A stretch of DNA of 64,000 nt from SLNP01 sp964568875. Lineage in GTDB: Bacteria > Bacteroidota > Bacteroidia > Bacteroidales > VadinHA17. How positions within the stretch are numbered: position 1 is the stretch's first letter; each line of letters starts with the position of its first letter. The DNA lies in NCBI GenBank assembly GCA_964568875.1, contig CAZMSH010000004.1, positions 1 to 64,000 on the forward strand, given 5' to 3'. Position numbers and translations under genes: made by a program. This document shows, piece after piece, positions 24,656-33,651 of the stretch. The notes below the pieces were generated by a model that saw only the letters and a program-made list of their open reading frames with translations, did not search any database and had not been told where the DNA came from.

Positions 24656-26212
24656 ATGGCCTCCAGGATCAACCTGACTCTATCACCGGAAGCTGCTGCC
24701 GACCATAATGAGATAATAAGGAAGGCTGCCAGAATGCTTCGATGCAGTCCCGCAGACATTACAGGCGTTACAATAATCCGGAAATCGATCGATGCCCGTA
24801 AGCCCGCTATTGTCTTTAATGTTGAAGCAGAGGTGTTTACAGGCGACGAAACACCGCCTTCAGAAATCATCAGTTTTCAGGAACGCGACGTTTCTAACGC
24901 TAAAGAGATATTGATTGCAGGCAGCGGGCCGGCAGGTCTTTTTGCGGCACTGACCCTGATCGGGCACGGTCTCAGGCCGGTGGTTATCGAACGAGGCAGG
25001 GATGTTTCATCGAGAAAAAGGGACATTGCAATGATCAGCCGTCAGCATGTGGTTGACAACGACAGCAACTACTGCTTTGGCGAAGGCGGTGCCGGCACCT
25101 ACAGCGACGGGAAGCTATACACCAGGTCGAAGAAAAGAGGAGAAAACAGGAAGGTGCTGGAGTTACTTCATTTTTTCGGGGCTGATGAGAACATACTGTA
25201 TGAGGCTCATCCGCACATTGGCACAGACCGCTTGCCGTCTATAATAAGGAATATAAGGGAAAAGATAATTGAATGCGGCGGGCAGGTACTGCTGAATACC
25301 AGGATAACCGGACTGCTGCTTAATGGAAGAAGATTTGCTGGTGTTGAGGCAGGTGGGCAGACGTTTATGTCTGACACACTGATACTTGCAACGGGTCATT
25401 CGGCGCGCGATATTTACGCCCTACTCGGGCAGCATTTTGCAGCAATGGAGTTTAAGCCTTTTGCGATGGGAGTGAGGGTAGAGCACCCGCAGGAACTGAT
25501 TGACCGTATTCAGTATCATGGGAAGAGCCGTGGCAGCTGGCTGCCTCCGGCATCGTATACTCTTTCGCGCCAGGTTGAGGGCCGCGGGGTATTCAGCTTC
25601 TGCATGTGTCCCGGCGGTTTTATTGTACCTTCAGCCACCTCCGGCGATGAGGTTGTGGTCAACGGAATGTCGCCGGCCCGGCGCAATTCAGTCTGGGCAA
25701 ACTCGGGAATAGTTACCGAGATCAGGGGTGGTGATGTTTCAGCATATGGACGATACGGTCCGATGGCCGGACTAAAGTTTCAGCAGCATCTTGAAAAGCT
25801 TGCATGGGAACATGGAGGCCGAAGACAGACGGCACCCGCGCAGAGGCTTACCGATTTTATTGCCGGACGCCCGTCAGCCACGCTGCCCCGGTCTTCATAT
25901 TCACCAGGTATTGTCAGCTCTCCGCTTCATGAATGGCTGCCGGAGCCGCTGCTGGGTGCGTTGAAGGAGGGCTTCAGGGCCTTCGGCCGCATGATGAAGG
26001 GTTATGTCACCGAAGAGGCTGTTCTGGTTGGCGTTGAGTCGCGGTCATCATCACCGTTGAGAATACCCCGTGACCCCGCAACACTGCAGCATACAGATAT
26101 TGAAGGCCTCTATCCGTGCGGTGAAGGCTCTGGTTACGCCGGAGGCATAGTCTCCTCGGCCATCGACGGAATGAGGGTGGCTGAGGTGTTATCAGGAAAG
26201 TTTTCTGGTTAA
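24656..26212 (+). CDS. FAD-dependent dehydrogenase family protein
   Basis: The 518-residue protein has a small N-terminal alpha/beta domain (about 1-80), then a Rossmann FAD site ILIAGSGPAGLFAALTLIG, the family motif NYCFGEGGAGTYSDGKLYTR, and a second FAD segment TLILATGHSARDIY. The C-terminus has GLYPCGEGSGYAGGIVSSAIDGM. This conserved group of uncharacterised flavoproteins is widespread; no substrate is established. It starts 6 bases after porT, hence probably the same operon, and its end overlaps the convergent methyltransferase gene by 21 bases. Confidence 0.85.
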   Translation: MASRINLTLSPEAAADHNEIIRKAARMLRCSPADITGVTIIRKSIDARKPAIVFNVEAEVFTGDETPPSEIISFQERDVSNAKEILIAGSGPAGLFAALTLIGHGLRPVVIERGRDVSSRKRDIAMISRQHVVDNDSNYCFGEGGAGTYSDGKLYTRSKKRGENRKVLELLHFFGADENILYEAHPHIGTDRLPSIIRNIREKIIECGGQVLLNTRITGLLLNGRRFAGVEAGGQTFMSDTLILATGHSARDIYALLGQHFAAMEFKPFAMGVRVEHPQELIDRIQYHGKSRGSWLPPASYTLSRQVEGRGVFSFCMCPGGFIVPSATSGDEVVVNGMSPARRNSVWANSGIVTEIRGGDVSAYGRYGPMAGLKFQQHLEKLAWEHGGRRQTAPAQRLTDFIAGRPSATLPRSSYSPGIVSSPLHEWLPEPLLGALKEGFRAFGRMMKGYVTEEAVLVGVESRSSSPLRIPRDPATLQHTDIEGLYPCGEGSGYAGGIVSSAIDGMRVAEVLSGKFSG

Positions 26213-26962
26213 TTCTGAAAGCACAATCGTTACCGACATGGCCACGTTAAGCGAATCGATTCCCCGGGTGATGTTTTTCCCCCGCGGTATGGTAATCCTC
26301 TCCGTCACATACTCGTCAAGGAACCCCGAGATGCCCTTTGACTCATTTCCGAAGAGAATTATCCCCCTTTCAGGAGGATTATGCCTGTAAATACTGTTAC
26401 CATCAGGATACGTGCCGAAAACCGGCAGGTTGCTCTCCTTTGCCGTTCCCAGAAATGATGCCAGGTCGGTATAGATAACCCTTACCCACATGAGCCCACC
26501 CATGGATGCCTGTACTACCTTGGGATTAAAACAGTCGACACTGTCGGCTGAACATATAATATATTGTATACCAAACCAGGCGGCTGCCCTGATTATGGTC
26601 CCAAGGTTGCCGGGGTCCTGTACAGATTCCAGCGCAATGACATAGCCTGTTGTAATCTCGTCTGGCTGCGGCTCTTCATTGACGATCCGCACCAGCGCCA
26701 GGGCGTTGTGAGGGGTGGTCATGGAACTTATCTTCCTTATCTCATCATATGAAACAGGCACCGTCTCCCTTACGCGACTGAAGAAACCCTGTTTTTGCGA
26801 GGCTATCCACTCTCTTTTCGCATAAACGGTATCCACAGGCATTCCTGCAGCGATATAGTCTCTGACCATCTTATCTCCTTCAATAACGTAGAGACCGTGT
26901 TCCTCCCTGAACTTCTTTTTCTGCAGGGAGATAATAAATGAGGCACGGGCTTTGCTTAACAT
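26192..26962 (-). CDS. TrmH/SpoU-family RNA 2'-O-methyltransferase
   Basis: The 256-residue protein has an N-terminal substrate-binding domain (FREEHGLYVIEGDKMVRDYI) and a SPOUT knot domain with ALESVQDPGNLGTIIRAAAWFG, IILFGNESKGIS, and ITIPRGKNITRGIDSLNVAM, the three SpoU motifs. Relatives methylate ribose in rRNA or tRNA; the exact site cannot be told (RlmB-like is likely). The ATG at 26962 gives the usual start MLSKARASFI; the upstream open frame overlaps the divergent promoter. It converges on the FAD gene with a 21-base overlap. Confidence 0.9.
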   Translation of the reverse strand: MLSKARASFIISLQKKKFREEHGLYVIEGDKMVRDYIAAGMPVDTVYAKREWIASQKQGFFSRVRETVPVSYDEIRKISSMTTPHNALALVRIVNEEPQPDEITTGYVIALESVQDPGNLGTIIRAAAWFGIQYIICSADSVDCFNPKVVQASMGGLMWVRVIYTDLASFLGTAKESNLPVFGTYPDGNSIYRHNPPERGIILFGNESKGISGFLDEYVTERITIPRGKNITRGIDSLNVAMSVTIVLSELTRKLS

Positions 26963-26991
26963 TGGCGACAACTCAATTATTAATATATTTG
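26961..26991 (+). promoter_or_regulatory. Promoter of the TamA-like gene
   Basis: ATTG (26961-26964), a 19-base spacer and TATATTTG (26984-26991) match the consensus with one mismatch. A start near 26998 would lie after the ATG at 26994, which favours translation from the TTG at 27018. It overlaps the 5' end of the divergent methyltransferase gene. Confidence 0.5.
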
Positions 26992-26993
26992 CG

Positions 26994-29357
26994 ATGATCA
27001 ATTTATCAGGGCAAATTTTGGAATATTTTGTTTCAAATAAAAATAAAAAGAGTTCAGGGTGGCTGCTTTTAATTTCCCTGGTACTGCTGGCCTCCTGTAA
27101 TCCGACCAAATATGTTCCTCAGGGAGAGTCACTACTTGACAGAAACTATATTGAGATTAATGGTGACGAAGTAACACAGGGGGAACTCAAACCATTTCTC
27201 AGACAGCAACCCAACAAGAGAATTTTCGGTTCCCGCTTTCACCTGGGCCTCTACAACTGGTCTGACCTTGACAAGGAGCGCTGGCCTCATGGCTGGCTAA
27301 GAAATATAGGCGAGGAACCGGTGATATTTGATCCATATGCAGCCTACAGGTCGAAGGAACAGCTGTTGCTTTACCTGAGGTCGAAGGGTTATTTCGATGC
27401 TGTCGTGATGGAGACCATCGAGACTGCAAAAAAGAGGTCAAAGGTATTCTATGAGATAGATACCTCTGATCCATATACGATACGGAACCTGAATTATGAG
27501 GTTGAGGATTCGGCTTTGCTTGCCATAATAGAGTTTGACGCCCAAAACTGTTTGATAAAAAAGGGTGGGAGATACGACTTTGACGATCTGGCAGCAGAAC
27601 GGTCACGAATTGAAAGGCTGATAAGAGACCACGGTTATTATGCTTTCAGCAGTGATTTCATTCATTTTCGCGTCAACGATACAATAGGTAATAATCTTGT
27701 TGATATAACCTATTTCGTCAGGGGGGCTAAATCCGCAGGCAGATTGGCGGAACCGGAAGTAGTAATACCTCACTCGAAGTATAACGTGCGTAACGTCTAT
27801 GTATATCCTGAGTTTGATCCCGGGGAGGCTATGTCAGCCGGTGACAGGTATTTCAGTTCACTTGATACAGTGCTGCATGAAGGCTATTACTTCATTACCC
27901 CGACAGGAAAGCCCAGGATAAGGTTTGACCTGCTTGAGCAGAACCTTCTTATTAATCCGGGATTGCCATTCAATGTTACGCGTACAGAAAGAACACACAG
28001 ACAGCTTGCAGCCTTGAAAACTTACAGGCTTGTGAACATAAATTATCGCGAACCGCCACGCCAGGCTTCAGATGAGTCGCCTGTGAAAAGTATTGATGCA
28101 GTAATTCAGCTTACACCATTTAATCAGCAATCATTCACATATCTTATTGAAGGCACCAACTCTGCCGGCAACCTGGGTGCCGCAATGAATTTTATTTACC
28201 AGCACAAGAACCTCTTTCACGGTGCGCAGCAGTTCAACCTGAAGCTCAAGGGGGCTTACGAGACACTCTCGGAAGAGGTTACCGGATTCAGGAGTACCCA
28301 GGAACTCGGAGTAGAGGCCGGCCTGCTATTCCCGGAATTCCTGTTTCCGTTTATAAGAAGGGAGAAATTTATCAGCAGATATAATCCCAGGAGCTATCTG
28401 CAGCTCGCTTACAATTTTCAGAAGATACCTGTGTATACCCGTACGGTGGTCAATGCCACATTTGGTTACACCTGGGACCAGGGGAGCTACAGAAATCATA
28501 TGCTGTATCCGCTGCAGATGAACCTTGTGAAGCTACCCTATATCGATCCCGACTTTGCAATGAGAATAGACACTTCATCGTACCTGTCATTTAGCTATAA
28601 GGATGTGCTGATAATGGGAGGTAGTTACACCTATACCTATAACGACCAGGTAATACAGCGATCACGCGACCATATTTTCTTTAAGTTCAATATCGAGATG
28701 GCAGGCAATCTGGCTGCATTGGGCAGCAGACTCGCCGGAGCAGAAAAGAGTGATGACAGCTATACCCTTTTCGGACAGCAGTTTGCACAGTATATAAGAT
28801 CGGATGTTGACATGCGGTATAACCTCATAATCAATGAGGTCAGTTCAGTCGTATTCCGTGGCTTTATTGGAGCAGGCGTACCTTACGGCAACTCCAAAGC
28901 ACTGCCTTTTGAAAAGCAGTATTTCGGAGGAGGCGCAAACGGAGTGCGGGGATGGCAGGTAAGGTCGCTCGGACCGGGTTCATTTATCAATGATATACCA
29001 TCATTCATCAACCAGACAGCTGATATGAAAATGGAGTTGAATGCAGAGTACAGGTTCAAGCTGTTCTGGATACTCGAGGGGGCCGTCTTTATGGATGCAG
29101 GGAATATATGGACAATAAATGATGATCCCGACCGGCCCGGGGCTGTCTTTAAATTCAATAAGTTCTACGACGATATGGCTGTAAGTACAGGTTTCGGGAT
29201 GCGGTTTGATCTTAATTTTGTGCTTCTGCGTACCGATATCGGAATTAAGCTCAGAGACCCCGCCATCCAGGACAGACCCAAATGGATCAGAATGAGGAGG
29301 CCATATAACATGCAGGATGATTTTACATTCATGGTTGGTATTGGATACCCGTTCTGA
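26994..29357 (+). CDS. BamA/TamA-family outer-membrane lipoprotein
   Basis: The 787-residue protein has a lipobox (LLLISLVLLASC), so it is likely lipid-anchored. POTRA-like repeats follow (about 50-330) and then an Omp85 beta-barrel with the signature VRGW at 651-654 (GANGVRGWQVRSLGPGSF), ending FMVGIGYPF with the C-terminal Phe typical of barrels. Family members insert proteins or lipids into the outer membrane. The lipid anchor is a common feature of the Bacteroidota TamA-like branch. The start is uncertain: the ATG at 26994 leaves a long n-region, and the TTG at 27018 fits the promoter better. Confidence 0.87.
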   Translation: MINLSGQILEYFVSNKNKKSSGWLLLISLVLLASCNPTKYVPQGESLLDRNYIEINGDEVTQGELKPFLRQQPNKRIFGSRFHLGLYNWSDLDKERWPHGWLRNIGEEPVIFDPYAAYRSKEQLLLYLRSKGYFDAVVMETIETAKKRSKVFYEIDTSDPYTIRNLNYEVEDSALLAIIEFDAQNCLIKKGGRYDFDDLAAERSRIERLIRDHGYYAFSSDFIHFRVNDTIGNNLVDITYFVRGAKSAGRLAEPEVVIPHSKYNVRNVYVYPEFDPGEAMSAGDRYFSSLDTVLHEGYYFITPTGKPRIRFDLLEQNLLINPGLPFNVTRTERTHRQLAALKTYRLVNINYREPPRQASDESPVKSIDAVIQLTPFNQQSFTYLIEGTNSAGNLGAAMNFIYQHKNLFHGAQQFNLKLKGAYETLSEEVTGFRSTQELGVEAGLLFPEFLFPFIRREKFISRYNPRSYLQLAYNFQKIPVYTRTVVNATFGYTWDQGSYRNHMLYPLQMNLVKLPYIDPDFAMRIDTSSYLSFSYKDVLIMGGSYTYTYNDQVIQRSRDHIFFKFNIEMAGNLAALGSRLAGAEKSDDSYTLFGQQFAQYIRSDVDMRYNLIINEVSSVVFRGFIGAGVPYGNSKALPFEKQYFGGGANGVRGWQVRSLGPGSFINDIPSFINQTADMKMELNAEYRFKLFWILEGAVFMDAGNIWTINDDPDRPGAVFKFNKFYDDMAVSTGFGMRFDLNFVLLRTDIGIKLRDPAIQDRPKWIRMRRPYNMQDDFTFMVGIGYPF

Positions 29358-29555
29358 AAATATCCTCTTTACCTGTTATGTTTTATAATAGGAAAAAATA
29401 TTTTATCCTTATTGTGTTGATCGTCAGTGGTATAGTTGTGAGTGCTCTTCATGTGTGATTGACCGGTATTGCAGGTAACAACTATTTTCACAAATTTTGG
29501 CTTCCCTTTTCCCCTTTAGGATCAGGGAATCAACAACAACCTAAAAAAAATCGAT

Positions 29556-30920
29556 ATGGCCGGTATTGACAATCAGGAGAGAGATACATTCTCGGGCAAA
29601 CTTGGAATTATTGCTGCTGCAGTAGGTTCAGCGGTGGGTTTGGGTAACATCTGGAGGTTTCCGTATGTCACAGGTGAGAATGGAGGAGGTGCATTTCTGC
29701 TCATATATTTGTTGTTTATACTGGCTATCGGCTTTCCGGTTATGCTTGCCGAATTGTCAATAGGAAGAAGAGCACAGCGTAACGCTCTCGGTTCTTTCAG
29801 GAAGCTGGCTCCCGGCAAGCCCTGGTACCTGGTGGGTGTCATGGGCATTGTCGCTGCGTTTCTTATTCTGGCCTTCTACAGCACAGTTGCCGGATGGACC
29901 CTGGAATACCTTGTCCAATCGCTGGGAAATAGTTTCGCAGGCAAGAATGCAGGTGAGCTGTCGGAAAACTTTGAAACCTTTCATTCCGGAACGTTCAGAC
30001 CCCTGTTGTGGCAGATGATATTCATGTTCCTGACGGCATTCATAATCTTTTCAGGAGTTAAAAAGGGTATTGAGAAGTACACCAAGATACTGATGCCTTT
30101 GCTTGTAGTATTAATACTGGCTGTGAGTATCAGGTCGCTTACCCTTCCGGGTTCAGGCGAAGGTCTTAAGTTCCTGTTCAGCCCCGACTTCTCGAAAATA
30201 ACCTGGAACTCGGTGCTTATGGCTCTGGGTCAGGCGGCTTTCTCTCTGAGCATAGGAATGGGAACGCTGATAACTTACGGTTCATATGTAAGGAAGGATA
30301 ACCACCTTCCGGGTATTGCGTTTCAGGTTTCCCTGTCAGATACGGCAATAGCTATTCTTGCAGGTGTGATGATATTTCCTGCAGTTTTTGCCTATGGAAT
30401 TGATCCGGCTTCGGGCCCGGGACTGGTGTTTGTGGTTCTTCCCAATATATTTGCGCAGATGCCGGGAGGCCACATCTTTTCAATATTTTTCTTCCTGTTG
30501 CTTGCTATTGCGGCGCTAACATCAACAGTATCAGTGCTTGAGGTGGTAGTGGCATATTTCTGTGAGGAACTGAAAATGACACGTGCAAAGTCAACTATCC
30601 TGGCTGCAACAGCCATATCGGTGGTAGGCGTCTTCGCAACTCTTTCATTCGGTCCGCTGAAAGGAGCAACGATTGCAGGAAAGACATTTTTTGACTGGTT
30701 TGAATATCTTACAGCTAACATAATGCTTCCACTGGGAGCCATATTTATCGTGCTATTCGTAGGCTGGTATCTTGGCAGAAAGGCTTTCAGCGATGAAATT
30801 ACCAGTGGAGGGCAATACAAGATTGCAATTACCGGATTGCTGATGTTTGTGCTTAAGTTTCTGGCCCCAATGGCAATTGCAATGGTATTCATCTACGGCC
30901 TCCTCGGTGGTAGCTTATAA
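29556..30920 (+). CDS. Sodium-dependent amino acid/neurotransmitter-type (NSS) transporter
   Basis: The 454-residue inner-membrane protein has the NSS (LeuT-type) signature near the start: KLGIIAAAVGSAVGLGNIWRFPY, which forms the unwound TM1 binding sodium and substrate. About eleven hydrophobic segments follow, as in bacterial members with 11 rather than 12 helices. Family members take up amino acids with sodium; the specificity is not visible. The 198-base gap upstream holds no clear gene or promoter. It is followed within 10 bases by a second sodium-coupled transporter gene. Confidence 0.92.
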   Translation: MAGIDNQERDTFSGKLGIIAAAVGSAVGLGNIWRFPYVTGENGGGAFLLIYLLFILAIGFPVMLAELSIGRRAQRNALGSFRKLAPGKPWYLVGVMGIVAAFLILAFYSTVAGWTLEYLVQSLGNSFAGKNAGELSENFETFHSGTFRPLLWQMIFMFLTAFIIFSGVKKGIEKYTKILMPLLVVLILAVSIRSLTLPGSGEGLKFLFSPDFSKITWNSVLMALGQAAFSLSIGMGTLITYGSYVRKDNHLPGIAFQVSLSDTAIAILAGVMIFPAVFAYGIDPASGPGLVFVVLPNIFAQMPGGHIFSIFFFLLLAIAALTSTVSVLEVVVAYFCEELKMTRAKSTILAATAISVVGVFATLSFGPLKGATIAGKTFFDWFEYLTANIMLPLGAIFIVLFVGWYLGRKAFSDEITSGGQYKIAITGLLMFVLKFLAPMAIAMVFIYGLLGGSL

Positions 30921-30929
30921 TAATACCGG

Positions 30930-32390
30930 TTGGGGGAAGTAAGTAAAATAGATGCGGCCTTCGGGCCAGTGGTAGAATTCCTTGAGAAGATTTTTTTCTG
31001 GGATCCTGTGGCCGCAGCAGGCTTCGACATAGGAGCCAGGGTACCCATAGTGGTTTTGTGGCTGATTCTTGGCGGTATATATTTTACCATACGAATGAGG
31101 TTTGTCAACATACGTATGTTCGGACATTCATTCGGACTGATCACAGGACGATACGACAAAAAGAGTGACAAGGGCGAGGTTAGCCATTTTCAGGCTCTTG
31201 CAACAGCCCTTTCAGCGACGGTAGGATTAGGGAATATTGCAGGTGTTGCAATCGCAATTACCGTCGGGGGTCCCGGCGCAACCTTCTGGATGATCCTGGC
31301 GGGTTTTCTGGGAATGTCAATGAAGTTTACCGAATGTACCCTGGGCCTTAAATACAGGAATATTGATGAGAACGGCAGGGTCTCGGGCGGACCTATGTAT
31401 TACCTCAGCAAGGGATTGAAAAAGAGAAACCTGGGGATGCTTGGCAGGGTTCTGGCTGTTTTCAGCGCCGTGATGATGGTGCTGGCAAGTTTCGGCGGCA
31501 GCAATATGTTCCAGGCGAACCAGTCATTCGCACAATTCAGGCTTATATTTCCAGGTATGGAGAATTACGGTTTCTGGTTCGGTATATGTCTGGCAGCAAT
31601 CATCGGTATAGTTGTATACGGGGGAATAAAGAGCATTGCCAGGGTAGCAGCCAGGCTGGTTCCGTTTATGGCATTTTTATATGTCGGGGCAGCCCTCGTA
31701 ATAATATTGATGAACTTTGACAGAATAGGAGAGGTATTCCTTATTATTATTAAAGGTGCTTTCAGTCCCGTTGCAGTTAAGGGTGGTATAATAGGGGTGC
31801 TGATTACGGGATTTCAGAGGGGCGCTTTCTCGAATGAGGCTGGCGTAGGATCAGCAGCGGTAGCTCATGCTGCAGCCAGAACAGACATACCTGTTAAGGA
31901 AGGCATCGTCGCCCTTGCAGAGCCATTCATCGATACAGTTGTAATATGTACCATGACTGCCATGGTGATTATATTTACAGGGTTTGGCGATAATCCTGAT
32001 AACCTTGAGGGAGCGCAGCTTACCTCTTCAGCTTTTGCAACCGTATTCCCCTGGTTTCCCTACCTCCTTGTTATCTCGATACTCTGTTTTGCATTTTCAA
32101 CTATGATTTCATGGTCGTACTATGGTCTGAACGGATTCAGGTATCTTTTTGAAAAACCTGTGAGAAAGCTTGGCCTTCCTGTAAGGACACTTTTCATAGT
32201 CTACTATTTGATATTCCTGACATTTACGGTAATAGGGGCCTCGTCAGGCCTCAATAATGTAATCGCCTTTTCAGATATGATGGTTCTTACCATGGCATTC
32301 CCAAATATTATTGGCCTGGTAATCATGGCTCCGGAGGTATATGCCGATTTACAGGAGTATCTGGCGGCATACAGGAATAAGAGTAAATAA
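30930..32390 (+). CDS. AGCS-family sodium:alanine/glycine symporter
   Basis: The 486-residue membrane protein matches the alanine-or-glycine:cation symporter family: VVLWLILGGIYFTIRMRFVNIR, ALATALSATVGLGNIAGVAIAI, GGPGATFWMILAGFLGMSMKF, and GFQRGAFSNEAGVGSAA. About ten to eleven transmembrane helices are evident. No ATG exists near the start: the best choice is the TTG at 30930, 9 bases after the previous stop, giving the normal N-terminus; translation is probably coupled to the NSS gene. A second option is the GTG at 30969. Confidence 0.93.
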   Translation: MGEVSKIDAAFGPVVEFLEKIFFWDPVAAAGFDIGARVPIVVLWLILGGIYFTIRMRFVNIRMFGHSFGLITGRYDKKSDKGEVSHFQALATALSATVGLGNIAGVAIAITVGGPGATFWMILAGFLGMSMKFTECTLGLKYRNIDENGRVSGGPMYYLSKGLKKRNLGMLGRVLAVFSAVMMVLASFGGSNMFQANQSFAQFRLIFPGMENYGFWFGICLAAIIGIVVYGGIKSIARVAARLVPFMAFLYVGAALVIILMNFDRIGEVFLIIIKGAFSPVAVKGGIIGVLITGFQRGAFSNEAGVGSAAVAHAAARTDIPVKEGIVALAEPFIDTVVICTMTAMVIIFTGFGDNPDNLEGAQLTSSAFATVFPWFPYLLVISILCFAFSTMISWSYYGLNGFRYLFEKPVRKLGLPVRTLFIVYYLIFLTFTVIGASSGLNNVIAFSDMMVLTMAFPNIIGLVIMAPEVYADLQEYLAAYRNKSK

Positions 32391-32402
32391 ACTTAGGGTA
32401 TG

Positions 32403-32526
32403 CCGAACCGAGTCCGGCGTCAGCCGGGCGAGGTTGCGACCGAATAGGAGCACACCCGGTACCTGATGCCCGGCACCAGGTACCTGATACCCGGCACCCG
32501 GTACCTGATACCCGATACCCGATACC
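32403..32526 (-). repeat. Heptad-flanked intergenic repeat, copy C (longest array)
   Basis: The core (32403-32454) is the inverted form of the copy A core, including GAGGTTGCGACCGAAT. It is joined to ten heptads in unbroken 7-base phase at 32455-32524, consensus CC(C/T/A)G(G/A)(T/C)A, which is TRYCRGG on the minus strand. The element fills most of the gap between the symporter and HhH genes. Confidence 0.85.
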
Positions 32527-32571
32527 ATTTATTTTCTTATATTGCAGTGTCTCAAAAAATAGTTCGCTGCA

Positions 32572-33216
32572 ATGGAAAAGTGGAAAAAGCCGTTAAAGGA
32601 GTGGTTTGGATTCAATCGTCGTGAGAGGTCTGCCACGTCATTACTTCTTCTGATCATTACTATCATGCTTTTGATGAGGTATTTACTGCCCGACAGACGG
32701 GCGGATATTGAAATAAGCCTGCTCAACACAGAAATGTTACCCGCTGATACTGTTGTGACAGAAAACCAGGAAAAGGTTACGAATGTAAGACCGGCGAATT
32801 ACGGCAGAGCAGCCGTAATGCCCGTAATCAATCTGAATATGTGCGACTCCGCCGATCTTGAGCGTCTTCCCGGCATAGGTCCTGTCCTCTCTTCCAGGAT
32901 TGTAAGGTATGGCAATCTGCTTGGCGGGTATGCTGACGTAAGGCAGCTTTATGAGGTATACGGCCTGCAGCCGTCAGTGATTGAGCGTATTTCTTCGATG
33001 GTAAGGGCTGACACATCAAGATTGCGGAAGTTATCTGTCAACAGTGACAGTTTTTCTGTTCTGCTGAGACACCCTTATCTTGGTCCTGACCATGTTAAAG
33101 CAATAGTAAGGTACAGGGAGCGGCAGGGGTATATCTCCGACTGGTCGGTGATGAAAGAGAATGGTATGGTTCCCCGGGAGAAGGAGGAGTTTTTAAGACA
33201 CTATATATTATTTTGA
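32572..33216 (+). CDS. Membrane-anchored helix-hairpin-helix (ComEA-like) protein
   Basis: The 214-residue protein has a cationic N-terminus, one membrane helix at about 22-41 (SATSLLLLIITIMLLMRYLL) and two helix-hairpin-helix regions: LNMCDSADLERLPGIGPVLSSRIVRYGNLLGGY near 84-115 and a second, weaker one (LLRHPYLGPDHVKAIVRYRE) near 165-190. ComEA proteins bind incoming DNA during uptake, but many Bacteroidota carry such genes without known competence, so DNA uptake is only a possibility. The start ATG is at 32572, 45 bases after the heptad repeat. Confidence 0.82.
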   Translation: MEKWKKPLKEWFGFNRRERSATSLLLLIITIMLLMRYLLPDRRADIEISLLNTEMLPADTVVTENQEKVTNVRPANYGRAAVMPVINLNMCDSADLERLPGIGPVLSSRIVRYGNLLGGYADVRQLYEVYGLQPSVIERISSMVRADTSRLRKLSVNSDSFSVLLRHPYLGPDHVKAIVRYRERQGYISDWSVMKENGMVPREKEEFLRHYILF

Positions 33217-33346
33217 TTGATTTTATTTGTTTCGATCGCCATATTTTGCTAATTTTAAAAGGTGGTTGAAATTAAAAAAAGAGCAGATATGTGAATGAAT
33301 TGAATTTGGGAAGAGCCATGGCCGGCAGAAATTAATGATCAAAAGT

Positions 33347-33377
33347 TTTGAAATCATTAATTCTATTTCTAACTTTG
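33347..33377 (+). promoter_or_regulatory. rpsU operon promoter
   Basis: TTTG (33347-33350), a 19-base spacer and TAACTTTG (33370-33377) match the Bacteroidota consensus perfectly. Transcription would begin near 33384, about 27 bases before the rpsU ATG. It argues against the longer reading frame that starts at 33348. Confidence 0.75.
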
Positions 33378-33410
33378 CGGCTCGATTTTAAAAAACAGTA
33401 TAGAACAGAT

Positions 33411-33602
33411 ATGATAATCGTACCGTTAAAAGAGGGTGAAAACCTTGAGAGGGCTTTAAAAAAGTTTAAGAGGAAGTTTGAAAAGACAGGCGTAATTCGT
33501 GAACTGCGTTCGCGTCAGTCTTTTACCAAGCCTTCTATCAGCCGCAGGGAGGAGATAAAGAAAGCTATTTACATTCAGAAGCTTCAGGAGAAGGAAGACT
33601 AA
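33411..33602 (+). CDS. rpsU: 30S ribosomal protein bS21
   Basis: The 63-residue basic protein begins MIIVPLKEGENLERALKKFKRKF, the standard bS21 N-terminus in Bacteroidota. In this phylum bS21, with bS18 and bS6, helps hide the anti-Shine-Dalgarno tail of 16S rRNA. Some Bacteroidota rpsU genes carry a strong Shine-Dalgarno sequence thought to allow self-control, but none is visible before this start. It leads an operon with xerC (49 bases later) and hpf. Confidence 0.95.
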   Translation: MIIVPLKEGENLERALKKFKRKFEKTGVIRELRSRQSFTKPSISRREEIKKAIYIQKLQEKED

Positions 33603-33651
33603 ATTTTCCTTAACTCCCTCTATTTCGAAAATTGCATACGGGGGTTCCTTT

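Noticed and set aside
29378..29458. A 26-residue open frame (MFYNRKKYFILIVLIVSGIV...) with one hydrophobic segment, before the NSS transporter gene.
   Set aside because: It resembles the tiny membrane subunits of some NSS transporters, but those usually follow the transporter gene. Nothing else supports it, so I left it out as a gene.
32455..32526. The heptad array as a CRISPR array.
   Set aside because: Units of 7 bases without spacers do not fit CRISPR, and no cas genes are present.
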